From NCBI GenBank assembly GCA_003326205.1, contig LWTK01000054.1, positions 957 through 64,956 on the forward strand: a stretch of 64,000 nt of DNA, in the 5' to 3' direction. This DNA comes from Nostoc sp. ATCC 43529 (GTDB lineage Bacteria; Cyanobacteriota; Cyanobacteriia; Cyanobacteriales; Nostocaceae). A program made the translations under genes and the position numbers. The notes below the pieces were generated by a model. The model was not told the DNA's origin. It worked only from the letters and a program-made list of their open reading frames with translations, and made no database searches. Below, one piece after another: positions 16,225-25,547 of this stretch (positions are counted from its first letter, which is position 1; each line of letters begins with the position of its first letter).

Positions 16225-17958
16225 TTAGTAATGATTACCAATTTTGCGGTGATGGACGGCGGTTAGTCCGTTGACTTTGGCGACTCGTCCAGTTTGGACG
16301 GTGCTATAAATCACCCAATGGTCTCCACAATCCATGCGGCTGGTAATTTCACATTCAAGATAAGCCAAAGCTTCAGCTAAAATGGGGGATTCGTTGGTAG
16401 CAGCAGGATATGTTTTGATACCCGCAAAGCGGTCTGCACCGGGAGCAAAACGCTTGAGGAAATGTTTCATTAATCCTTGATATCTGCCTTCTTCTAAAAT
16501 ATTTAAAACAAAGCGATCGCCAACGTGCATTAATGTTTCTATTGCCCGATCTTTAGCTACGGCTATCGCTACACCTAAAGGATTCAAACTTGCTTGCGTT
16601 ACCCAAGAAGCCAGCATTGCACTTTGAATTTCGCCTTTTTTAGCGGTGATAATATACAGTCCCGTGCTAATTCGCCCCAAGGATTTCTCTAATTCATTAT
16701 CAATAGATTTGATTTGTTTGATTGTGCGATCGCGATTTAACCATTGACCCATATCTGTCCCCGCTTCATCACACAATTGTTCTATGATTTTTGTGGGAGC
16801 TTCTTTAACCAAAATTGGGCTAAAGGCTTCAATTAATCCCAATTCTTGAAACTTATTTCGTAATGGAAAAACAGGTTCATCTTCTCCCCCTCCCGACTCT
16901 ACTAAACCAATTGCTTGTTTATTATGAGCAGCCGCTAAAATAGTCTTGAAAGCTGCCTGAAGAACATCTGATGATTGGGGAGGCATTCCAATAACTAAAC
17001 CAGCAGCTTGGTCAACTAATTCTCTGACTTCTTGAGGCTCGGCATTATTCAAAGCTACTAATTCTACCGCTACGCCTGTCTTTGCAATTCCATGTGCGAT
17101 CGCTCTTACTAAATACTCACTATACCCATAATCTTCAACGTAAAATAAAGCTACTAATGTCTCTGTTTTCGCTTGTTCTAAACTCCAATTTTGATAGCGC
17201 CCCAGCCATTCGGAAATATACTCTTTTAGTAAAGGCCCGTGTCCTGTGGCAACTGTTTTGATTTCTAATTTTTCAATTCTTTTTAAAGCCGCCAATACAG
17301 ACCGAGCGTTAGGAGCCATCAAGCAATCATAGTAATATTGAAAATCTTCTTCGATGATGTCAATATTTTCATCATAGGTATGGTCATCGCAGTAGTGCAT
17401 TCCAAACACATCGCAGGTGTAAAGAGTGCCGGTTTTGCGATCGTAAGTCAAGATTGTATCAGGCCAGTGTAAGTTAGGAGCCGAGATAAATTCTAATTGA
17501 TGTCCCTCGCCTAAATCTAAGAATTCTCCACTTTTTACCAGCTTTGATTTAAAAGGCTGGTGAATCATATTTTCTAAAAATTGAATCGCTATCTTTGCAC
17601 CAACAACAGTAATGTCAGGAGCTAGTTGTAAAATATTTTTGACTAAGCCACTATGGTCTGGTTCGGTGTGGCTAATAATCAAGTAATCTATCTTGGTTGG
17701 GTCGATTAATCCTGTTAATATCTCTAGATATAACTCCTCAAATTTGGCATGAGAAGTATCAACTAAAGCTACTTTTTCTCCTTGAATTAAGAAAGAATTA
17801 TAGGTCGTGCCATTCTGTAAACCAAACTCGACATCAAAACGTTCTCTATCCCAATCGAGACAACGAATAGCTATTGTTTCAGGAGCAATTTCAACAGTTT
17901 CAATTGTTAAACGTCCGGTATTGGAAATAACTTGAGTAGGCTGTGTGAGTGCGACCAT
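16225..17958 (-). CDS. flv4: Flavodiiron protein Flv4 (canonical diiron site), 577 aa
   Basis: Same three-module layout as its partner: a beta-lactamase-like diiron domain, flavodoxin and a flavin reductase. Here the metal ligands are intact: HTEPDH (97-102), NLHWPD, TCDVFG and TGHGPLL. Canonical ligands plus position at the head of a flv-orf-flv cassette identify Flv4. Flv2/Flv4 heterodimers accept electrons after photosystem II at low CO2 and strong light. An AGGAGAAC ribosome site precedes ATG 17958 by 6 bases. The cassette sits between cmpB and cmpC. Confidence 0.87.
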   Translation of the reverse strand: MVALTQPTQVISNTGRLTIETVEIAPETIAIRCLDWDRERFDVEFGLQNGTTYNSFLIQGEKVALVDTSHAKFEELYLEILTGLIDPTKIDYLIISHTEPDHSGLVKNILQLAPDITVVGAKIAIQFLENMIHQPFKSKLVKSGEFLDLGEGHQLEFISAPNLHWPDTILTYDRKTGTLYTCDVFGMHYCDDHTYDENIDIIEEDFQYYYDCLMAPNARSVLAALKRIEKLEIKTVATGHGPLLKEYISEWLGRYQNWSLEQAKTETLVALFYVEDYGYSEYLVRAIAHGIAKTGVAVELVALNNAEPQEVRELVDQAAGLVIGMPPQSSDVLQAAFKTILAAAHNKQAIGLVESGGGEDEPVFPLRNKFQELGLIEAFSPILVKEAPTKIIEQLCDEAGTDMGQWLNRDRTIKQIKSIDNELEKSLGRISTGLYIITAKKGEIQSAMLASWVTQASLNPLGVAIAVAKDRAIETLMHVGDRFVLNILEEGRYQGLMKHFLKRFAPGADRFAGIKTYPAATNESPILAEALAYLECEITSRMDCGDHWVIYSTVQTGRVAKVNGLTAVHHRKIGNHY

Positions 17959-18274
17959 TGGGGTTCTCCTATCAAGAGATTATCTAGAGCAAGTGTGCTT
18001 ATTTCTTATATTTACTTGAAACGTTTGATTAGTAAAATGCTAATTTCTAAAGCTAACTATCAAAAAAAATTATTGTTCGTGTCTTTATATTTATCATTGA
18101 AATAAGTCAATGATTATCATTAGTTTGATGATAAAGATTGAATCTATTGAAAGATAAATACGCTGAGGTTAGTGATATTTAGTAGGGTGTGTTATGGACG
18201 GAAGTCCTAACGCACCGCAAATCTTTGGCGGTGCGTTATCGCGCCAGCGTAACGCACCCTACAATGAATTATCG
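17959..18274. other. Spacer between cmpB and flv4
   Basis: 316 bp. The half next to flv4 is AT-rich (around 17990-18170) and could hold a separate flv4 promoter, though no clear promoter hexamers are assigned. The half next to cmpB is the GTGCGTTA dispersed repeat (18182-18262), whose inverted repeats could attenuate transcription from cmpB into flv4. Confidence 0.55.
18182..18262. repeat. GTGCGTTA dispersed repeat, copy 2
   Basis: It runs from GTAGGGTGTGTTATGGAC to GCGTAACGCACCCTAC and is closely similar to 1192-1273. The ends are complementary (GTAGGGTG/CACCCTAC), so the whole element can fold. Confidence 0.8.
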
Positions 18275-19114
18275 TTACTTTTGTTCTGCTGGTAAAATCT
18301 TGTTTTGCAGCCAAGCCATTGCTTTATCTAGGAGTAAACCAACGACACCGATATAAACTAGAGCCAAAATTACTTCGCTGACGTTGTTATTTTGATACGC
18401 ATCCCAGATAAAGAAGCCAATTCCGACAATACCAGACATCACGATTTCAGCAGCGATAATCGCTAACCAAGCTAAACCAATCGCAATTCTCAAACCTGTG
18501 AAAATATAAGGTAATGCCGCAGGAATCAAGATGTTAGTAAAGTATTCTTTGCGACTAAGTTGTAGAACTTTGGCGACGTTGTTGTAATCTTGGGGAATTT
18601 GGGTAACGCCAACAGCAGTGTTAATTAAAATCGGCCAAATTGCAGTAATGAAAATTACGAATAATGCCGCCGGTTCGTTTTGCCGTAAAGCTGCCAAAGA
18701 AATTGGCACCCAAGCTAGAGGCGGTACTGTCCGCAGTAATTGGAACAGAGGATCTAAAGCCTTGGACATGGTTTTATTAACACCAATTAAAATGCCCAAA
18801 CCAATACCCACAACTGCCGCCAAAGTATAACTAATAGCGACTCGTTGCAGACTTGCTAAAATTTGCCAAAACAAACCTTTATCGATACCACCTCGGTCAT
18901 AAAATGGCCAGAAAATTAGTATCCAAGTGTCTTGTATAACCTGTATTGGCCCTGGTAATGTTGCACCTGGAGTCCAAGCGAATAATTGCCAGAGAACTAA
19001 AAAGATTACGATGGCAATGATTGGTGGTACAAGGTCAGGAAATTGCTTTTGCAGACGAGATATAAAACCATTATTAAGTCTAGGGCTTGCAGGACGTTTT
19101 TGCGCTATTGTCAT
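18275..19114 (-). CDS. cmpB: Bicarbonate ABC transporter permease CmpB, 279 aa
   Basis: The membrane channel subunit, with six predicted helices and the binding-protein-dependent permease loop (NNVAKVLQLSRKEYFTNILIP). The start is set at ATG 19114 (MTIAQKRP), with AGGAG about 10 bases upstream; the longer frame uses TTG 19132. NrtB and CmpB are paralogues and the Cmp call comes from the adjacent cmpA. It lies 108 bp after cmpA, with TTAGTCA heptamers in the gap. Confidence 0.83.
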   Translation of the reverse strand: MTIAQKRPASPRLNNGFISRLQKQFPDLVPPIIAIVIFLVLWQLFAWTPGATLPGPIQVIQDTWILIFWPFYDRGGIDKGLFWQILASLQRVAISYTLAAVVGIGLGILIGVNKTMSKALDPLFQLLRTVPPLAWVPISLAALRQNEPAALFVIFITAIWPILINTAVGVTQIPQDYNNVAKVLQLSRKEYFTNILIPAALPYIFTGLRIAIGLAWLAIIAAEIVMSGIVGIGFFIWDAYQNNNVSEVILALVYIGVVGLLLDKAMAWLQNKILPAEQK

Positions 19115-19134
19115 AATCGATGCTCTCCTCAAAA

Positions 19135-19196
19135 TTTTATTAGTTATTAGTTATTAGTCATTAGTCATTAGTCATTAGTCATTAGTCCATTAGTTC
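19135..19196. repeat. TTAGTCA/TTAGTTA heptamer tract between cmpA and cmpB
   Basis: About eight tandem heptamers. This is the same sequence class as the tracts at 27540-27615 and 32180-32306. Confidence 0.75.
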
Positions 19197-19222
19197 AATG
19201 CCCAATGCCCCATGCCCAATAA

Positions 19223-20605
19223 CTAAATTTTGACTTTCTTGATTTTCAAACTCTTGAGATATTCTTCTGGATTTTCAGGGTCGAATTTGGTGCCATCAAA
19301 AAACTCTTCTACACCACGGGATGTATTTGTGGGAATGTCAGCAGCAGCAATACCAGCTTCTTTCGCCGCTTCTTTCCAAATATCTTCACGGTTGACTTTA
19401 TTGATTAGTTCCTTCGCTTTGGCAGCATTGTTGGCAATGTAATCTTGTGGTAAAAATCCCCAACGAACGTTTTCCACTATGAACCATAAATCATGACTCT
19501 TGTAAGGATAAGAAACATTACCTTTTTCATCTTTCCAGTAGAAAGCTGCCATTGATTTATCATCAATTTTGCGACCATCACCCATGTCATACTTGCCTTG
19601 GAATGGATCTGCAAGAATGTCAGCCGAAGGTAAATTGAAATAACTGCGTGCTGCAAGAATTTGAGCCGCTTCTTTGCGGTTATCAAAGTTATCTAACCAT
19701 TGTTGGGCTTCCATAATGCCTTTTAAAATTGCTTTGGTTGCCTTGGGATTTTTATCAACCCAGTCTGCTCTCATGGCAAGATATTCTTCAGGATGATTCT
19801 TCCAAATTTCTGCGGTTAATGCTGCTACGTAGCCGATTTTGTCTTGAACAAGGCGATAAGGCCAGGGGTCACCTGTACTAAAAGCGTCCATTGTTCCTGT
19901 TTTCATGTTGGCAACAGTTTGCGCTGCTGGTACTGTGAGCAATTTCACATCTGCGTCTGGGTCTAAACCGCCTGCTGCTAACCAGTAGCGAATCCACAAA
20001 TCTTGGTTGACGTGAGGAAAGGTAAATGCTGCGGTGAAGGGTGTTGAAGATTTGAGTTCGGTGAAGAGGGATTTAGCGCTAGCCAATTGTAAACTGATAC
20101 CTTTGCCTTGGTGCTTGCTGGCGATCGCAATTCCATTTCCATGTGTAATTAATTGACATAATACATACATGGGGATTTTTTGATTGCCTTTGGTAATTAA
20201 ACCTTCTGTAATTAAATGTGGCATTGGCATCTGCCATTGACCGCCATCAATACCACCACCCGCAGAACCAATTTCTACGTTATCTCTAGCCGCACCCCAA
20301 GAAGCTTGCTTAGAAAGGTCAACCTTAGTCATGCCATATTTAGCAAAAAAGCCTTTTTCTTTAGCAATAATTAAAGGAGCCGCTTCTACAATTGGAATAT
20401 ATCCTAATTTAACTGTAGTAGTTTCTGGTGTTTGTTCGGGACTAAGATTAACCACCGGCTGAGCAGTTGCCTGTGCTTGAGTTGCTCCACCAGTTAGGTT
20501 TTCAGGCGGATTGCCCAAACAACCTTTGAGAAATACAGCACTCGCAGATGCTCCAGCTGTCAAGATGAATTTGCGCCGAGAAATTCGATTAAAAAATTCT
20601 GTCAT
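19223..20605 (-). CDS. cmpA: Bicarbonate-binding lipoprotein CmpA of the BCT1 transporter, 460 aa
   Basis: The periplasmic, membrane-anchored substrate-binding protein. The N-terminus has a twin-arginine type signal (SRRKF, Arg10-Arg11) and a lipobox ending at Cys29 (FLKGC). Diagnostic stretches follow CmpA rather than nitrate-binding NrtA as I know them: [36 protein letters not shown] and [14 protein letters not shown] (NrtA instead has TEGNGIDGAH- and FCVGEPW-like stretches). An AGGAGATATT site precedes ATG 20605. It heads the cluster. cmp operons are switched on by low inorganic carbon through CmpR, and a CmpR-type gene lies at 62481. Confidence 0.88.
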   Translation of the reverse strand: MTEFFNRISRRKFILTAGASASAVFLKGCLGNPPENLTGGATQAQATAQPVVNLSPEQTPETTTVKLGYIPIVEAAPLIIAKEKGFFAKYGMTKVDLSKQASWGAARDNVEIGSAGGGIDGGQWQMPMPHLITEGLITKGNQKIPMYVLCQLITHGNGIAIASKHQGKGISLQLASAKSLFTELKSSTPFTAAFTFPHVNQDLWIRYWLAAGGLDPDADVKLLTVPAAQTVANMKTGTMDAFSTGDPWPYRLVQDKIGYVAALTAEIWKNHPEEYLAMRADWVDKNPKATKAILKGIMEAQQWLDNFDNRKEAAQILAARSYFNLPSADILADPFQGKYDMGDGRKIDDKSMAAFYWKDEKGNVSYPYKSHDLWFIVENVRWGFLPQDYIANNAAKAKELINKVNREDIWKEAAKEAGIAAADIPTNTSRGVEEFFDGTKFDPENPEEYLKSLKIKKVKI

Positions 20606-20927
20606 AATATCTCCTAGAATGTAAATTTTATTTTTATAGCTATGACAATTGAAGCAAGAAAATATTAGATTTCTTGCGACTCAATGATTAATCAAGCTAT
20701 ATTGTGCAAGGCAAAGTTGACCATTTTTCAATGGCTATTGCTACTGCCTCAAACAAAATTTCAATGAATTGATTAAATCTGCTCTGGTGTGACGCAGAAG
20801 TGTTATTCACCTGGTTGAAATAAGTTTACAGCCTTTAAAGGCAAATTAGTTAACTACTTATCGCCATTTATTAAATAAATATTAGATTAGATCTATAAGG
20901 AAAAGTTTATCTATCTGTCTAGACTAT

Positions 20928-21286
20928 AGTAGTAATTCTTAATATATAAGGTCTAATTTATGAACACTATTAGATCGAGATTATCATTCAGTTTTTTACT
21001 ATTAAGCAAAATCAATAGTAATCATAGTAAAAAAGCTTAATTCACTATGGCAGTTGGTAATGCCCTCAAGTACGGATAATTTGCAGTAAATGTAGGGTGT
21101 GCTACTGCTGAGGATAGGGCATCATCAACATTTGAAGGTGTGCTGCTTGGCGATAACATATCCTATATCTAGTAGTAACTTTAAATATATAAGAAGTCAT
21201 TTATGAATACTATTAGTATGGAGTTATGATTGACAAGAAACTAAATAATAAGGTTAATCAATCGTAATCATAGCCAAAAAGCTGAT
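20928..21286. repeat. Imperfect direct duplication upstream of cmpA
   Basis: Copies are at 20928-21038 and 21170-21286. Shared blocks in the same order are TAGTAGTAA, ATATATAAG, TTTATGAA-C/T-ACTATTAG, a conserved AATCATAG and AAAAAGCT. Such a repeated block upstream of a regulated operon could be a doubled operator or promoter, or a decayed insertion. Function is unproven. Confidence 0.55.
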
Positions 21287-21567
21287 TGAAGAAGGCAGAA
21301 GGCAGACGGCAGAGGGCAGAAGGATCAAGTCAGAAGGGGATTCAAACCCCTCCTGACTTGGAGCCACTGAACAAGAGTTCAGTGGGGGTCTTAAACCCTT
21401 GTTCCCAAGGCGTCACGGGCTCCAGGACAGGAAGCAGAATTCCATAAAAGCCAACTGAGCCTCCTGCCCTCTGCCTTTCCCGATAATTTAGAATTCAGAA
21501 TTCAGAAGACTTTAATATCAAGATTAATAATCAGCCAAATTTGAAATAAGAATGTAGCAGATATATG

Positions 21568-21597
21568 TTTAGGGGCGTATAGTTGTACGCCCCTAAA
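21568..21597 (-). terminator. Hairpin downstream of argJ
   Basis: A 12-bp stem (TTTAGGGGCGTA/TACGCCCCTAAA) closes over a 6-base loop. It sits about 100 bp past the argJ stop on the argJ strand and may end that transcript, or may be a dispersed palindrome. Confidence 0.45.
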
Positions 21598-21642
21598 GCC
21601 GATTGATTTGTTGCAAAGGTTTTTGCGAATGGTATAAATAAA

Positions 21643-21676
21643 GCGGTGCGTTAGCCTTGGGCGTAACGCACCCTAC
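21643..21676. repeat. GTGCGTTA dispersed repeat, short copy
   Basis: GCGGTGCGTTAGCCTTGGGC followed by GTAACGCACCCTAC. It corresponds to the right end of the elements at 1192-1273 and 18182-18262. Confidence 0.65.
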
Positions 21677-21697
21677 CAAAACTGAATTCTGTATTCT

Positions 21698-22939
21698 TCA
21701 AGTGGTGTATTCTGCGTTAATCCTCACGTAGTCATAACTCAGATCGCAACCCCAAGCTTTACCTGTACCATGACCATTGCCAACGCTAACGGAAATTAAT
21801 ACTGTATCCTCTTCGAGATAAGCACCCGTCGCTGCTTGTTTCAAATAGGCGCTGGCTGCTGCACGATCGAATGGTAATGGTTGCCCATTTTCTAACATTA
21901 AGAAATTTCCTAACTTAATTTGCAGATTTTCTTGCTCAAACAACACACCTGCACGCCCAGCAGCAGCGGCGATACGTCCCCAGTTGGGGTCGCGTCCAAA
22001 GATTGCAGATTTCACTAAGGAAGAACCAGCGATGGTTTTGGCTATTTGTCTGGCTGAGAGTTCATCATGGGCACCAGTCACTTCCACTTCTATGAGACAA
22101 GTTGCACCTTCACCATCACGAGCGATCGCTTTGGCTAAATGCTGGCAAACTGCTGTTAACATTGCTTCTAATCTCTCTGACTCTGCACCCACTTCCGTAA
22201 TTGCTGGGGTGCGAGATTGACCGTTTGCCAGGGCAATTAAGCTATCGTTAGTACTCGTGTCACCATCTACAGTAATGGAATTAAAGCTTCTATCAGCTGC
22301 CCTAGCTAACATTTGCTGCCAAAGGGCTGGCGAAACAGCTGCATCACAAGTCACAAATGCCAGCATGGTTGCCATGTTGGGGTGAATCATGCCCGAACCT
22401 TTGGCAATACCGCCAATTCGCACGGGGCGATCGCCTATACTTGTCTCTAGCGCTATGGATTTTGTGACTAAATCTGTAGTGATAATCGCGCCTGCGGCTG
22501 CATCTGAGCCTGTTTCGGATAGTGCTGCTACTAGCTTGGGAATCCCACTTCGCAAAGCATCCATCTTGATACGTTGACCAATCACGCCAGTAGACGCCAA
22601 CAACACAGATTCAGAAGGAATGTTCAGTGCTTGAGCTATTGCCATCCCAGATTCTAAAGCATCAATCGAGCCTTCATTTCCTGTAGCGGCATTTGCTTGT
22701 CCAGCATTGCAAAGGATAGCACGAGCGCTATGTTTAGCTTGCAAGCGTTGGCGACAATACTCTACACAAGCAGCTTTCACTTGGCTAGTGGTGAATACAC
22801 CAGCTGCGATCGCTTCCACATCTGAATATATCAAAGCCAAATCCGGCAACCCCGAAGGCTTCAATCCTGCGGTAATTCCCGCAGCTTGATACCCCCTTGG
22901 TGCTGTGATGCCACCTGTTATTTTTTGCCAATCTGCCAT
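21698..22939 (-). CDS. argJ: Glutamate N-acetyltransferase / amino-acid acetyltransferase ArgJ, 413 aa
   Basis: ArgJ transfers the acetyl group of N-acetylornithine to glutamate, recycling it in arginine synthesis. It is made as a precursor that cuts itself before a Thr. The cleavage region MIHPNMATMLAFVTCDA, with the nucleophile Thr in ATML, is intact, as are SITVDGDTSTND and FGRDPNWGRI. The start is placed at ATG 22939 (MADWQKITGG), in line with the family. Length is normal. No other arg gene is adjacent. Confidence 0.95.
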   Translation of the reverse strand: MADWQKITGGITAPRGYQAAGITAGLKPSGLPDLALIYSDVEAIAAGVFTTSQVKAACVEYCRQRLQAKHSARAILCNAGQANAATGNEGSIDALESGMAIAQALNIPSESVLLASTGVIGQRIKMDALRSGIPKLVAALSETGSDAAAGAIITTDLVTKSIALETSIGDRPVRIGGIAKGSGMIHPNMATMLAFVTCDAAVSPALWQQMLARAADRSFNSITVDGDTSTNDSLIALANGQSRTPAITEVGAESERLEAMLTAVCQHLAKAIARDGEGATCLIEVEVTGAHDELSARQIAKTIAGSSLVKSAIFGRDPNWGRIAAAAGRAGVLFEQENLQIKLGNFLMLENGQPLPFDRAAASAYLKQAATGAYLEEDTVLISVSVGNGHGTGKAWGCDLSYDYVRINAEYTT

Positions 22940-23448
22940 GATTCTCCCCCACAACCTGCTGAGTGCTGAGTTAGGAGTTAAGAGTTAAAAGTTAAGAGTT
23001 AGGAATTAGGAGTTAAAAGTTAAGAGTTATTCTCCCCTGCTTTTGCTGCTCCCTCATCTCGGTATCTCCGTCATTTCCCTCATCTCCCCATTCCCTACTC
23101 CATACTCCCTAGTTGCTTTTACTGTGAGTTTATTTGCTGATGGCAATAAATAATAATGCACCGCTTGGCCTTTAGCATAATTATTTTTACGTTTCTTATG
23201 ACGAAAGATAAATGCGAAAAAGGAGAGCTACTTAAGTCGCTCTCCAGATCATCAGGGTGCATCTACTTACCAGAGCATACCATTTTTGGTATGAGGGTTG
23301 TCACCAGTTTTATTATGAAGATTCTGTGAAGAAGTACCGGGTAAATACTGAGATGTGGGCATTGGGCATTGGAAGTGTGGGGTGGTGGGGTGGTGGCGAG
23401 ATGGGGAGAGAATTTCACTCCATCTCCCTATCCCCCCATCCCCTCACT
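22940..23448. other. Intergenic repeats between argJ and gatB
   Basis: 509 bp. GTTAAGA/GTTAGGA heptamers occupy about 22965-23035, followed by CTCCCT-rich tracts (23040-23112). A GAGAGC/GCTCTC-type hairpin around 23222-23245 may be a terminator. GGGGTGGTGG-type tracts stand near gatB. Open frames here, including one overlapping gatB in antisense, look spurious. Confidence 0.5.
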
Positions 23449-24924
23449 CTAAGCGTTGAGCTTTTTGTCCACCAATTCGTTAGTCAGTTTCGGATCGGCG
23501 CGTTTGGCTGTTTTTTTCAAAACTTGTCCGACGAAGAAGCCTTTGAGGTTGGTGTTACCGTTGCGATACTTTTCTAGTTCTTTGGGATTGGCGGCTATGA
23601 CTTCATCAACGATGGGTTCCAGTACGGTAGGATCTGTAATTAGTTCTTGGCCAGCAAAGGCTTTTTCTGGAGAAATACCACTGAGTAAGTCTGGCAGCTT
23701 TTCTTTAGCTTGGGCGTTACTGATTTTGCCTTTTTCAATTCGGACAATAACATCAGCTAAATTGCTGGGAGTCAGGGCGATTTCAGTAATACTGAGTTTT
23801 TGCTTGTTGAGGTATGCGGCGATATCTTGAGTAATCCAGTTAGCAGCAGCTTTGGGATTTGCACCAGTAGCGATCGCTGCTTCAAAATATTCTGATACAG
23901 GACGATCTTCTGTCAACACTCGTGCATCATAAGGCGAAAGCCCCAATTCACTTTCGTAACGATGGCGTTTTTCGGCTGGTAGTTCTGGTAGTTCGCTGCG
24001 CCATTTTTCTAACTGTTCGTTTGATACTTCAATTGGTGCTAAATCTGGTTCGGGGAAGTAGCGATAATCGCTGGAACCTTCCTTCACGCGCATACTGCTT
24101 GTACGTTGTGCGCCTTCTTCCCACAGCCGAGTTTCTTGGATGATGCGCTCCCCTGCTTCGATGGCTGCGATTTGTCGTTCAATTTCGTAGTCAATGGCTC
24201 GTTGGATGGCGCTAAAGGAGTTCATGTTTTTAATTTCTACTTTGGTGCCAAACTTCTCTTGTCCCACCGGGCGCACGGAAATGTTGACATCGCAACGTAG
24301 AGATCCTTCTTGCATGTTCCCGTCGCTGACGCCGAGATACCGGACAATCCGCCGTAGTTCTTGGACATATTCAGCAGCTTCGATTCCAGAACGCAAGTCT
24401 GGTTCCGAGACAATTTCTACTAACGGTACACCTGCGCGATTGTAGTCTACCAGAGAATAGGAAGAACCGGAAAGGCGATCGCTACCTGCGTGTACCAATT
24501 TTCCAGCATCTTCTTCCATGTGCAGACGCGTGATACCAATGCGTTTGCGAGTGGGGTTACCGTCAGCATCTACCAACTCAATTTCTAACCAACCATGTTC
24601 GGCGATCGGTAAGTCATATTGAGAAATTTGGTAATTTTTCGGTAAATCTGGATAAAAATATTGTTTACGGTCAAATTTGCTATATTTCGCGATTTGACAA
24701 TTCAGTGCCAAACCAGCTTTGACGGCATACTCTAATACCTTTTGATTTAGTACAGGTAAAACCCCAGGTAAACCCATACAAACCGGGTCGATGTTAGTAT
24801 TGGGGTCAGCGCCGAATGCTGTAGAGCTACTAGAGAAAATCTTCGTATTAGTACTGAGTTGGCAATGGGTTTCTAGACCAATAATTGCTTCGTACTCAGT
24901 TTTGACAGTTGTAGCAGAGGTCAT
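23449..24924 (-). CDS. gatB: Aspartyl/glutamyl-tRNA(Asn/Gln) amidotransferase subunit B
   Basis: The 491-aa GatB subunit binds the misacylated tRNA and activates it, as part of GatCAB which makes Gln-tRNA(Gln) and Asn-tRNA(Asn) in cyanobacteria. Hallmarks are YEAIIGLETHCQLST at the N-terminus, YFYPDLPKNYQISQYD, the zinc/metal region CMGLPG, and GSLRCDVNISVRP. The C-terminal helical YqeY-like tail domain is present (about 350-491). The start is ATG 24924. It is likely a single-gene transcript; gatA and gatC are not in the window. Confidence 0.97.
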   Translation of the reverse strand: MTSATTVKTEYEAIIGLETHCQLSTNTKIFSSSSTAFGADPNTNIDPVCMGLPGVLPVLNQKVLEYAVKAGLALNCQIAKYSKFDRKQYFYPDLPKNYQISQYDLPIAEHGWLEIELVDADGNPTRKRIGITRLHMEEDAGKLVHAGSDRLSGSSYSLVDYNRAGVPLVEIVSEPDLRSGIEAAEYVQELRRIVRYLGVSDGNMQEGSLRCDVNISVRPVGQEKFGTKVEIKNMNSFSAIQRAIDYEIERQIAAIEAGERIIQETRLWEEGAQRTSSMRVKEGSSDYRYFPEPDLAPIEVSNEQLEKWRSELPELPAEKRHRYESELGLSPYDARVLTEDRPVSEYFEAAIATGANPKAAANWITQDIAAYLNKQKLSITEIALTPSNLADVIVRIEKGKISNAQAKEKLPDLLSGISPEKAFAGQELITDPTVLEPIVDEVIAANPKELEKYRNGNTNLKGFFVGQVLKKTAKRADPKLTNELVDKKLNA

Positions 24925-25547
24925 AATATCGCTTATTTAGGCACAATCCTTTCTAGTGGTACTATTGTAGCTGTGTCTGGAGTTGCCCTAAAGGCGGTTA
25001 ATTGGTGAATTATCCTGACTTGAAAAAATTTAGTGTCGGTTAGTCATTAATCATTAGCGAACCATAAAGCGTAACAGTTTACTACAGTATATTTCAACAA
25101 GTCTGAAATACACTATCTAGCTCTGCTAGCTAAAAGGAAAACCTATTCTATCTTCTGAATTCTGACTCAAGAATTGCTGAATTCTCTCTTACCATATACT
25201 TCTACTAAATAAATATTCCTGAAGGATTGGTTCGGCATTTCTTTGCAATACTTAACTCATTTCTAATGAAAAAAAATTAATATAGATTAAAAATAATAAC
25301 TAACATCATAAATTATTAAGTTTATCAAGGTAAATTGAGAGTATGCTTAATCATTGAAGTCTAGTTGAAAAATTTAAGTAACTGGGTGCAAATCAAATTA
25401 AACATCTCTTTGGATGTTCAAAGCTGAAAAACAAAATTTATTTGTACCAACTTACTAACTAGATTCTCAAATAAGACGGTGAAAAGCCGACTTTAAGCAA
25501 GCAATCATCACGAAAACAAAAGTAAACTTAACAACAATCACTTAACG
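24925..25547. other. AT-rich divergent promoter region
   Basis: 623 bp between gatB and the Usp gene with no gene seen. It is strongly AT-rich around 25190-25400 and should contain the promoters of both divergent genes. No specific site can be named. Confidence 0.5.

Larger units (their letters stand above)
20606..21697. other. Long regulatory and repeat region upstream of cmpA
   Basis: 1.09 kb with no convincing gene. Next to cmpA it is AT-rich and probably holds the operon promoter. An imperfect duplication of about 110 bp lies at 20928-21038 and 21170-21286. Further on are GGCAGAA heptamers (21292-21322), a complex hairpin region (21340-21440), a terminator-like hairpin (21568-21597) and a short GTGCGTTA repeat (21643-21676). 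Confidence 0.6.

Noticed and set aside
13760-17958. Flv1/Flv3 pair
   Set aside because: The ligand patterns also fit Flv3/Flv1, but the small membrane-protein gene between them and the low-carbon neighbourhood point to the flv4-2 operon.
10687-20605. Calling the transporter nitrate NrtABCD
   Set aside because: NrtC/NrtD and CmpC/CmpD look alike, but the binding protein has CmpA-type motifs ([32 protein letters not shown]) and no nir or nar gene is adjacent.
21330-21440. tRNA-like fold
   Set aside because: The stretch has several stems but no acceptor/T-arm arrangement or TTCRANY motif in the right place.
23257-23577. 106-codon plus-strand frame
   Set aside because: It reads through G-rich short repeats and antisense to the 3' end of gatB.
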